From contig NW_002060967.1 in the NCBI RefSeq assembly GCF_000150275.1, positions 496,001 to 560,000 of the forward strand: a stretch of 64,000 nucleotides of DNA, in the 5' to 3' direction. This DNA is from Trichoplax adhaerens. Lineage: Eukaryota > Placozoa > Uniplacotomia > Trichoplacea > Trichoplacidae. A program made the translations under genes and the position numbers. The notes under the pieces were generated by a model, which was not told the DNA's origin, did not search any database, and saw only the letters and a list, made by a program, of their open reading frames with translations. This document shows positions 42,001 to 51,815 of the stretch, piece by piece; positions within the stretch are counted from its first letter, which is position 1, and the number at the start of each line of letters is the position of its first letter.

Positions 42001-45000
42001 ATGTAGACTTTAATTAAGAAAGTTAATTTCCCTTATACAGTAAGCGTAAACATTTACTGGATCATTTCAAGAATATATGAAATGATAGTGAAAATGCAAC
42101 TACAATAGAAATTGAGAAGATTTGCTTACTTTACTGTCTTCAATCATTCGATTATACTTTTTATGTAAATTCTTTAAGTGGTTTTCACTTTGCTGTAGTC
42201 TATGGTTGCAACTCTGCAAGTATTTATTAAATTTTATTCAGTGATGAAGATATGGTAATATTTAATTGTAATGGAAAATTTTAATTTTCAGTAATTATTC
42301 ATTGATGTGATAGGCAATTGATAAACAATTTAAAATTTTTTGTTAATGTAATATGCCGATTGGAACATTGTTTATAGTTTGGTCGAATGCTTAGAGTAAC
42401 TAGATAAATTGCTATGTTAGCTTACATTAAGTTCTTCCCTTAGATTTTTATTTTCTGCCACCGCCTGATCTTGTTGTTTGATGAGGTCTTCATAATTATC
42501 AGAATGGCTCTGCTGTTGTTTAGTTAAGGCTTCATTTTTTTCACTTAATATATTAATTTCCTTCGTGATCACATCATTACTATCTTGAAGCTTTTTATTA
42601 GCGGTTTCCAATTCGTTCACTTGAATCGTTAGCGCTATGAAAACCGTATAGTGGGATTTAAAGCTATCGTTAATTATTATTACAATAAAATGCGATCTCT
42701 TCTATAATCATTGTGCCAATAAAACTTGATCGTGTAACAGTAAAGACGACTAAATATAATTATAGACCTTTTAAATAAGACTATCTATATGTAGTTTATA
42801 TCGGTAAAATACTAGTCTCTGATATCTCCACAAGCGCAATAAAACATGACTACGTGATAGAATATGATAACACCTAAATAGCACACCATTCGTCGATATC
42901 GACTTTGATACTTATAGTAGAGCAACACTACTTTCTATTAGTTAAAATAGGATAGTCAGTAAACGAGATATTGTACTAGCTAAAATGGGAACGAACAAGC
43001 GTTAGCGCAAGCGTCTAACATGCTCGTTCCTAGTATATTTTACCATAATTGATTACTAAGGTACATTATGTTACCATAATTCAATACTGTAAGTTTAGTT
43101 GATGTAAATTTTGTTATAGCAATTATTAAATAATAATGTTCGATTTATTTACCGTCAGCAGTAAATTTCAGCTTCTTCTTGCTAGTGACTTGCTTTTTAA
43201 TATATTGTATTAATTCTTCTCGCGATAGGGTATCCAGCTATATATGTTTGTATTTCAGAAATGTAAGTATCAGGACTGCGATATACTCCTTAATATTAAT
43301 GGTGTTCTAGTGCAATACTATGTACAAGTATCAATTATATTGTTTGTATCGTGAACAAAACATAATAATTCATAACTAAAAGAGATTAATTTATCCTAAC
43401 TAGAACTTATAAATACGCCGATTGAAATCGATTGGATAAAGCAATTTGTATTATATACTATCTTCGCATGGTTCAGAAACTAGTTTCACTTTTTTAATTT
43501 ACATTACGTAAGATACACGTAACTGCTTGCAAAAATTGTTAGAGATATGGAAAAAGTAGTTCGATAACATCATCTATAAATATCAAGTACAAATAATAAT
43601 GTCTTTAAATTAATACATCTATTACGTTGATATGTTATTGCGGCCTGTAACAAAAGATGTTGGCTTGATTTAATTCAATACACGGGTATCTTGCGGTATA
43701 AATTCTTTATAACTACAATACTGTTAGGGCTGTTTTTGCAAATACAGTATTTTAAAAATGGTTATACATTTACATTACGGTTACTATTAGCGTCGGTCCT
43801 ATACATTTTATGACGTTTTATCGTCATTCAGTTTTTTTAATAAATCTTGATTGAAAAAGTGATAAGATTTGAAATTTGAGGTAGTCTACTATTATATTTA
43901 ACAGTAATCAAGTAGAACAGTTGCTAATAAGGACCGCTATTTTACCGTGCTTCTGGCAGGAGTTGTTCCTCCACTTGAGCTATTGTTGCGGCTACTACCA
44001 GTCCTTTTATTGTCAACTTCATTTTCGTTGTTGCTCTAAAACAGTTAGATAGGTAAATTTTAAATCGATAAAATTTTAATTACCTATTTCTCGGATAATA
44101 TTAGTTGTACTGTAGAGTAGATTATATTCCTATATGGTAATGTAATGTCTTCATTTACCGATAGCGATATCTACTTTATTCAGAGTCTAAATTTTGGTTT
44201 CCCCTTTCCGGGCAAATTGATATAATATGATACGAGAGAATTGTTTAAGTTGTATATGGAATAGGTACTAGCAAGGAGTGCCATGGGCTACAAAGGTGTA
44301 AAGAAAATCCTTAACAATGTTACTGGAATCATGTCATATATCATGATGAATGTAATACAGCGACGTGCACTACATAAAAATATAGATGAAAGAATGGATA
44401 TTGTGTTTGTGCCCGATTTCAATTAGTCTTATTTGCCGATCAATTAATTTGAAGATTTACAGTACATTGTAATTCATTTACAGTCAACAACCATTCTCTT
44501 AACAGTTCAACTGATACATTAATTAAGGCATAATAGGCAAATTTTGGGTTGAGAATTCCGTTACAGTCTATAATAACTGAATACGTTTCCCATTTCGTAA
44601 ACTGTACAAGCAATAAATTCCTAGCCATTCTGCTATTATTATCTTGACATAATGATATATATATTTACTATCTATCATTAAACTGTACAGTTTTCAAACT
44701 TTCAATCTAATTGAGGTTAATACTGCAATGTATAGTAAAAATACCGTATCTGTGCAATACGTCCTACCCAATCCATAAAGTTTGGTTTCACTTTTCAACA
44801 GCATTACTGTAATGCAATCAACTCGATATGTTATCGACAACGTAAAACTCTTGTTGATATTATCAGTAATCGATTTCTAACTTTACAACAGAAGTACAGT
44901 AAGAGGCGAAGGTAGATCTTATCATAAAATGTATTTCCTCATCATTAATTCATTTCTTAAATAATAATCATCTAGCTCTCAAAAAGTCACTAGTGGTACT

Positions 45001-47501
45001 GCCGACAATGTCAATAATACCATTGCATGCTTTCAAATTGTTTTTTTAAAGATCCATTTCCGACGAAGACGAGATCATCAAAAATGCAAGTCAATAATCG
45101 TTCAACAATGTTTCTTCCTTGACTAATGTAATTTGTAACTGAATAAGATTTATTACAAAATGTTTTATGTTCATAAAAAATTTAATTTCGTCTTCAAGCT
45201 GATCTTAAAGGGTGAAATAAATATGAAAAGTAAGAGTTATCAGATATGGCCAAAGTCGAACGATTGGCCATACCTACCATTCGCATGTTAAAAATAATAA
45301 GAAAATGTGGCTATTTATGATCTGTCCAATAAATCTTTCAGCTTATATAAACTTATAGCAAGAGTAATTGTGGAAGTAGTCCTACATTCCGTCAATGTTG
45401 TATGGAGATTGTTACTGGCTAACTTGACTAAAAGGATCCTTTTAGTGGTAACCGTTTTACAACACAAGTAGTAGTACCGTACGGATATCTGTTATGTTAT
45501 GAACCTATTGAGTACATTCCTTGTTCGCTTGTTTCCGATGTGAATTCAACGATAGTAAGTCAGAGTCGACGTGGTATAGGTTATGTAGATTGTGAAAACT
45601 ACCTTGCATGGTATCTAATTTTATCACACAAATAAGGATGTGTACGTCTTGGATGACAACATTAGTCGGTATCTTCTTCTGAATGTGTCTCTCTTTTATG
45701 ACAACATTAGTCGGTATCTTCTTCTTAATGTGTACCTCTTTAGTGACAACATTAGTCGGCATCTTCTTCTTAATGTGTACCTCTTTTATAACAACATTAG
45801 TCGATGTCTTCTTCATGTGTACCTCATCCATGACAATACTAATCGATATCTTCTTGTTCGTTTGTTTCGAATGTAGGTTGAATTACAGCAAGGAACCATG
45901 TTCCATACCGTCCTTTCGATTTTAATATCATGTACTGTACAGGGCTGATTTTAAACTGGTTTATTGCAGATGTTATCAAGGGCCAACTTGAACTACATGG
46001 ATGTTACCGTAAGTCTTTTGTAACTGAGCTTGTTTTGGACGTGAATTGCAGCAAGAATTCATGTTATACATAATAATCAAGATTTTGATGTTGTGTATAG
46101 TACTGATTTTAGACTCATTAGGCTAACTTGAGCTACATGCACGCTGAACGAATGGTGTCCCATTTCATAACCAGTAAAATGATATGTCTATCAACTATGA
46201 CTTCATCAATCGATATCCTCTTAGCTTGTTTTAAACATGATTGGAATTGTAGCAAGAGTCTATACTACATTCAATACTCAACCTGTTAATGGCATAGACA
46301 TGATTGATTTAGACATAGGGAATGATATGGCCTATTAACTATGACTCCATGAATCGATATCTTCTTTAGCTTGTTTTGGACGTGATTTGAGTTGCTGCAA
46401 GAGTCTAGTTGTCTATTCAAATGTAGAATGTTGATGGCATTTCCCGGAGTGATTTTAGACTCGTTTATAGAGGATATTTGTCATGGGTTAACTTAAACCA
46501 CATGAGTGCTATCATTATTTCATTCTAAAATTTATGCTATGTCCATGTTGGATATCCATTCAGATAGAGTCGATGTTGTCTACGACACTGGCGACTTTTG
46601 TCAACTACGTCTTACCATGTTGACGATATTGGTCATTGGGCAAGATGTCACTCTGTCTATTTTCTCGTGATACTGTATATCGAATCTACTTCATAAGGAA
46701 TCCTAGCCTATTTTACGTTTATTTGGAGTGATGTTGATTTTTTTCTCCATTCTGTTACGACATCGATTGATTAATTCAAGTCAAATACCGTGAGGGATGG
46801 ACTATCGGGTATTTCCAGTATTTACTCGTCTATGAAATGGTATACAATGTGGGCAAGTATGGATTCTACTAGGGCTAAGTGAACTTTTCAATCATTCATC
46901 CTGGTGCATGATGACATTGATGATTACGTTTCATTTTCTTCTTATTTATGGCCATAACGATCATTTTATACAAGTTTGAACGGTATCCTTGTCGATTTTA
47001 CTCCTCTTTGACTAGTGGAGTGCCTTGTTTCTATTCAGTGAAAGTGCAATTTTTTTTGTTTTTCATTGGGCTCAATGAATTGATCCACTGAAAGGATCGA
47101 GAATGTTGGTCAAGTGTAACTTCATAGACTGTCTACTTAGTACTATTTCATTGCATTACTTTGCTAGGGACTCATGGCTCTATTAGTACAAGGTTTTGAA
47201 GGTGTTTTCATGCTGGGAGAACAGAATAGACAGGAGAGAAATGGAAGTGAGTATTGAATGAAATCAAGTCTGTAAACATGGTGCGTCCGACTTAGTAAGG
47301 GGTTTTTACTCATTCATCGACCTGACTACCATCCTTTCTCATGCACTAAACTAACAAAATAAGTAGACTTTATTCCACATGCAACAACAGTCAAGATCGC
47401 TCTTGATCCTGCAGGTCAATAAGATGAAAATAGCCATGGATTAACATTGCAATAGCTACCTTTTCTTGTCCAGAAGGTGGTTCTTTGCCAGCATCCGCCA
47501 T
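33093..47501 (-). CDS. GCC2: GRIP-domain golgin, GCC2 (GCC185) type
   Basis: Long coiled-coil tether of the trans-Golgi. Fifty in-phase exons, 4899 nt or 1632 aa (human 1684): 47460-47501, 43946-44035, 43153-43237, 42426-42634, 42130-42213, 41893-41988, 41712-41807, 41481-41618, 41292-41396, 41108-41212, 40741-40836, 40560-40655, 40328-40465, 40139-40243, 39955-40059, 39783-39851, 39633-39698, 39451-39543, 39247-39298, 39080-39180, 38906-38986, 38722-38793, 38572-38655, 38406-38531, 38229-38333, 38054-38137, 37888-37962, 37716-37796, 37583-37634, 37385-37485, 37182-37262, 37028-37090, 36879-36934, 36770-36818, 36539-36622, 36342-36449, 35978-36070, 35746-35908, 35573-35673, 35425-35502, 35283-35330, 35001-35212, 34853-34906, 34456-34681, 34193-34363, 33947-34013, 33713-33840, 33564-33637, 33321-33390, 33093-33233. 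Diagnostic: N-terminal LDTLSREELIQYIKKQV; ESYKVRVHSVLKSQKSKS near the C-terminus, specific to GCC2; GRIP start RLERNQARSQELSNLEYLK and GDEKEQLIPVLTTLLKL. Exons 6-10 and 11-15 are a recent duplication. The first exon (MADAGKEPPSG) lies 3.4 kb upstream and faces TRAPPC1. Confidence 0.9.
39953..42127 (-). repeat. In-frame tandem duplication of five GCC2 exons (two ~1.02-kb copies)
   Basis: About 39953-40975 and 41105-42127 are near-identical at an offset of 1152-1153 bp, separated by ~130 bp unique to the junction. Each copy carries the same five exons (105, 105, 138, 96, 96 nt = 180 codons) with intact splice sites, adding 180 residues of coiled coil in frame. By eye the five exons differ at 11 bases, 7 of them changing residues (D/N, R/Q, I/V, I/T, G/E, I/T, L/F). 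The four internal introns (~340 bp) differ only by one T indel. Confidence 0.93.
42988..43030. repeat. Imperfect inverted repeat (hairpin) in a GCC2 intron
   Basis: Left arm ggaacgaacaagcgttag (42988-43005) pairs with tctaacatgctcgttcc (43014-43030) with a few mismatches, around a short loop 'cgcaagcg'. It lies in the intron between exons 3 and 4. Role unknown; it could be a relic of a small inverted-repeat element. Confidence 0.5.
44036..47459 (-). other. GCC2 first intron, repeat-rich
   Basis: Intron between the 42-nt first coding exon and exon 2. No exon of another gene could be supported. A minus-strand 62-codon frame at 44440-44628 shows no recognisable protein. Between 45.5 and 46.5 kb the text recurs with variation: 'tcgatatcttctt(t)agcttgttt(t)ggacgtga.ttgaattgcagcaagagtct', followed by 'ctgattttagactcgttta', seen near 45840, 46020, 46210 and 46355. 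From 46.5 to 47.4 kb nothing stands out. Confidence 0.5.
45655..45860. repeat. 45-bp minisatellite, 4-5 copies
   Basis: Copies start at 45655, 45700, 45745 and 45790, with a shortened transition to a degenerate copy at 45832. Unit: gacaacattagtcggtatc, then ttcttcttaatgtgtacctcttttat. Because 45 is a multiple of three and the unit lacks stops in several frames, both strands show long spurious open frames. It lies inside the GCC2 first intron and merges into the longer degenerate repeat downstream. Confidence 0.92.
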
Positions 47502-48457
47502 GATGGCTGGTGTCCAGTGCTGTACCTGTCATGCAATTCGACTGACACTCCAGTACTGAGTGACTCGCGTTCGCTTCACTTCGCTAGGCACAACAATCAT
47601 CCTGCTGGTACCGTACCGTACTGTACAATGCACTCTGTCATTTGTGTACTGTACACTGTACTGTACTGTACTGTACAGTGTACAGTACAGTATGACGTCT
47701 ACACGTTAATATACTGTACAGTACAGTACTGTACACTGTATGTACAGTCCAGTAATAATGCACTGGAGTGACCACCGCGGTGGGTGTGAGCCCTGCAAAT
47801 TCCAACGCGTCAACGTGGTAGAATGATGTCACAGTCGACAGTCGGCCGCAGATGCTTGACAATGAAGAGACATGACAAGTCCTAGCTACCGTACCGTCCG
47901 TAAATATGCAGTGTCTGACTGTCTGCTGCCGTCTTGATCAAAAACGATGTCATCCCTATCAACATATCCAATGTGATAGTAAACAGGATGGTCGGGCCAG
48001 GGAAGCAAGCCAGTGTATGACATTCTTTTTACGCACTATCACTCATTCTATCAGGGAATTGGCTAGCAACATGGAGCATCACTAGCAAAAATAATGTCGT
48101 AATACGGCCTACAAATTAAACTAGCAAAATCGCTATGGGTGACATCATTTTTGTACTGGTAGGAGGCACAAGAGTACCAGTACTGTAACCGTCCCAGACT
48201 GCATGTCACATGATCGTACCCGTCACCACAGCTAGGTTGACGTCCAGTTGAGTTGAGCCTCCTCTGATATCCTTGGTAACTGGACGCCATTTTTGCTCCT
48301 TGTTCAATGTCTTGCAACTATTGCTGGAAAAAAAAACACTCTTGGTTAGCGCTATAGACGACCGTTCAAGACTTCATAAAGCTGTAGAAAACAGATAGTT
48401 CAATCAATTTAGTGAAGAACATCAAGTTAAGCTTGTAGTGGAGTTGGTGGTGCAGTT
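47502..48457. promoter_or_regulatory. Bidirectional promoter region of GCC2 and TRAPPC1
   Basis: 956 bp between two divergent start codons, less AT-rich than the surroundings. 47580-47760 is a dense run of self-complementary TGTACAGTACTGTACA-type words, e.g. 'cactgtactgtactgtactg', then 'tacagtgtacagtacagta', and again 'actgtacagtacagtactgt'. No other element is evident. The array occupies the GCC2-proximal half. Confidence 0.6.
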
Positions 48458-50896
48458 ATGGCCATTTATGATTTTTACATTTTCCATCGAGAAGGTACTT
48501 GCATCTATTACTGCCAATGGCACGGCAAGAAACCGCCATCGCCGTCGGTGACAGAGGTAAATGCAGTATGGATAATGTAATATTGATGCTTTAGCCTCTA
48601 GTTGAACTCTTCAGCCATAGCGAGTTGGTGATAAGACACGTCAGATCAGCGACATACTAAATACGAAGAGCAAATGCATTGGCCAACTTTTGACACCGTT
48701 AGACGTATTACTATAAAAGTGTCGCTTAGCATGTTCTACTAGGAGTACAGTAATAAGATGATTGGAAAACGACTAACGCTAGAACAACTGGTAGTGAGTG
48801 GAAGGGAATGATAGAAAGCAATCTACTGTACTGTGTTGGGCAAGATTTTCAACATTTACCCTGCCTTTCCCAGCCAGATAAAGTCTTTTACTGCTATTGC
48901 CTGGCCGGTAGAAAATACTTTAAAATAAAATAAATAAAATGAACCGAGATACTGTAAGTGGTACATCGACCATACTGCAAAGACTCCTATAGTATGCCTA
49001 CTCATATACAACATTGTATAGAAATTGTATATTGTAGCTACTTTGAAATCGAGAATGATCACATCAGATTGGTCTAGTTCCACAGATTGCAATGGAGTAG
49101 AAATCATTTCTCTAGTTTTTCTGGGGGGTTTCTAAGGGTACTGTGGCTACATTTAGGAAGACGCATCTGCAGCCTTAGAAGAACGGCAAATCTAAAATAT
49201 TGGGATCTACATGGAGAAGACATACTTGTACACTTGAACTAGCCAAGATTGCGTTTTACATAGTAAATTATAGTGTAGCTACTAGTTCCACAGATTACCA
49301 ATGGAGTACAGTAGAGATTATTTCTCTAGTTCCTCTAAAAGGTCTGTAGAGTACAGTAGCTACATTCAGGAATGACGTATTTGCAGTCACAGGAGAAGAA
49401 CAAAATCCAAATGTTAGAATCGACATTGAGAAGACATACTGTACAACTGCTACATTTGACGAGGCAAGATCACATTTTAGATAGTGAATTATGTTGTAGC
49501 TACAGTTATAAGATAACAATAAAGTGGATCAACAATCAAGTTCGATGGCTAATCGACCACATCGGATTCGTCTACTTTCACAGATTGCGAATGGAGTACA
49601 GTAGCCACATTTAGGAAAACGCATCTGTAGTCACAGGAGACAGGAATTTCAAATGTAGGGATCGACGCAGAGAAGATGTACTGTATCACTCTGACACTTG
49701 AACTAAGCAAGATCGTATTTTAGATGGTCAATTGTATTGTAGTTGTCTGTCTCCTTAAAATCGAGCGACTACATCATCTACATTATCACAGATTGAAAAT
49801 AGAGCACTGTAGCTATAATGCAAACCTACAGTCACAAGACACGAATTGATAATATCGTCAAAATCAATAAAACAATCAATCACCAGTGTCACGACAATAC
49901 GGCAATATAGAATAGATAAACTTTAATGTCAAATTGGCTAAGCTATGGCCTTGAAAGATAATTATTATAAAACTACTGTGCATACTGTCTCTGCTTTCTC
50001 ATCTGCATTGCTCAATCGAATGCATTTCAGGAGCATCCTGAAACAATTGAAATAAAATTCACATTATTAAATTTTACATCTTTCTTCAACAGCATAATTG
50101 CAAGCTGATGTATGGTTTACTCTACTCACTGAAATCATTCGTACTTCGAATCTCACCCACGGATGGGTAAGTTAGTGCTACTTATTCCTCGATCGATAAA
50201 AGATACTCGTGTAGATATATATATACAGTACTGTAGTACTAGAATTTGTTATATCTACCTGAAATATAACGGTACTATTGTAATAGTCACTGCAAATTAA
50301 AAAAAAATTCAGCTACTTTGTAACATAACAAAATTAAGGAAAACCAATTTCCATGTTAACACATTAAACTTTGATGTGTATGTAATTGAAATATTTTTTA
50401 TTAGTATAGCAACTAGACGAAAAAATAGAATCACCTTAATTTGTGTGCATTTTAATTCTTACATCATTTAGCAAGGATCAATTTTCCAGTTACCGGACTA
50501 GTAAGTATAAGTTAAATTATTATGAAACTCCAAGTGGAATAAAGTTTGTCATGACTACCGATTTGGGTGTTGGTAATATTAAAGATATTATGAAAAGTAT
50601 ATACAGAAAGGTAAATCAATTATACAATTGAATAAACACATTAACTTCAGAATAAATATAGAATAGGATAAACTACCATTCCTAAGTGATAGATCTGGAT
50701 ACGTAATGCCATTTGGCTATGTCCTATATATTATACATAATAGCTGAATTTTGTTTCTCTCTTATTTTAGATTTATGTGGAATATCTAGTCAAGAATCCA
50801 TTTATTGATGTATCAAAGCCGGTTTCTAGTGAATTATTTGTTTCTAAACTAGATGCTTATGTAAAAGAATTACCCTTTTTTGAACCCAAACAATGA
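48458..50896 (+). CDS. TRAPPC1: TRAPP complex subunit 1 (Bet5 homologue)
   Basis: Core longin-fold subunit of the TRAPP tethering and Rab-GEF complexes (ER-Golgi and intra-Golgi traffic). Four in-phase exons: 48458-48556, 50093-50166, 50472-50610, 50771-50896, giving 438 nt or 145 aa, identical in length to human TRAPPC1. Landmarks: N-terminal MAIYDFYIFHREGTCIYY with QWHGKK; KLMYGLLYSLKSFV with SPTDG; YRTSKYKLNYYETPSGIKFV; MTTDLGVGNIKDI; and VEYLVKNPF, ending KELPFFEPKQ. All are collinear with the human protein. The start has T at -3 and G at +4; no other in-frame ATG fits the conserved N-terminus. Intron 1 (1.5 kb) holds tandem repeats. It is divergent from GCC2 and tail-to-tail with the Csm1-like gene. 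Confidence 0.96.
49076..49850 (+). repeat. Four diverged tandem copies (~210-290 bp) in TRAPPC1 intron 1
   Basis: Anchor 'ttccacagattgcaatggagta' and variants at about 49076, 49285, 49575 and 49783. Each is followed by 'gtagctacattcaggaa.acgcat.tgcagtcacaggag', 'aaatgtagggatcgaca.agagaagacatactg' and 'acttgaactagccaagat.g.attttagatagt'. The unit contains TACTGTAC/GTACAGTA words like those in the promoters. Confidence 0.75.
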
Positions 50897-51815
50897 AATT
50901 GGCCTCTACAGTAGTGGTTTGAGAGTAGCATCAATTTAATGATATTGCAATATATCTTTGAGAGAGAAAAGAGGATAGACTCCAATAATACTATGTACTG
51001 TATCACACTATGTATCTGCTCTAGGACGCTATCCATTTTTGATGTATTAAAGTTGGAATTACTACTTTGAAGCCTTGTAGACGCATACAGTATTTGAGCA
51101 CTAAAGTGATTTATTCCAAGCTTGTTACAATAATTGTCGTAGTAGAAAGATTGGTAATTTGAATGTGCACATTGCTGTGTTTTTAATGGATAGAATGGGA
51201 CTGATCAAGTGGGTATACATTGTATTAGCATGTTCAATGGTGTTGTATAGTTATCTGATGAATGCATCAACAACACAAATGCTTGTGTGTGCGTTCAGTA
51301 AGCTGTTTACTGTGAAAAACCTTCATTTTAAATTTTGTACAGTATAGTAAAATGAATATACTAAGTTAAGATACGAAAATTGTTTGTTATGATGTTTTAC
51401 GTAGAATATAAGGTGTAATTTTAATTGTTTATTGATATTCACCAAACGACTAGTTTGAACAATTATTATACATTGTAAAATAACATTTGGCTAATTTCAA
51501 AGCAAGTTTACACAAATTTTCCAGCGCTGTAATGAACAAAAGTAGAAATACTTTTAAGTGTAATCATACTGCGCTGGGTAGCTTAAAATAAGTATGAATT
51601 AATTATATGATGTTCTGTTGATACTTTTTTACAATAAAGTATACTATCAGATAAGGTAAATAAAATCTTGACATAGTCTATGTACAGTTGAATTTGTCAT
51701 TACGATAAAACGTGGTTTCAATCCGGCTTGCTAATCCGATGGCACAGTTGCCTTGATTGCAAAAGACAGAGTGCTAGAAATCATAAATTAAAATTAGCTA
51801 CTGCTGTAGGGAAAA
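50897..51815. other. Tail-to-tail spacer between TRAPPC1 and the Csm1-like gene
   Basis: Both neighbours end here. No exon chain was found; the plus-strand frame at 51159-51347 is short and unrecognised. AATAAA-like words occur, e.g. 'acaataaagtatac' near 51630. Confidence 0.5.

Noticed and set aside
44440-44628. 62-codon minus-strand frame in GCC2 intron 1
   Set aside because: Including it as a GCC2 exon breaks the phase-0 join between exon 1 (47460) and exon 2 (44035); no family resemblance.
45505-45925. Lys/Val-rich and Leu/Phe-rich repeat proteins on opposite strands
   Set aside because: Both are readings of the 45-bp minisatellite inside a GCC2 intron.
47466-47862. Overlapping open frames on both strands rich in Tyr/Val/Cys/Thr
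   Set aside because: They translate the palindromic TACTGTAC run in the promoter, which lacks stops by composition; no splice structure or family.
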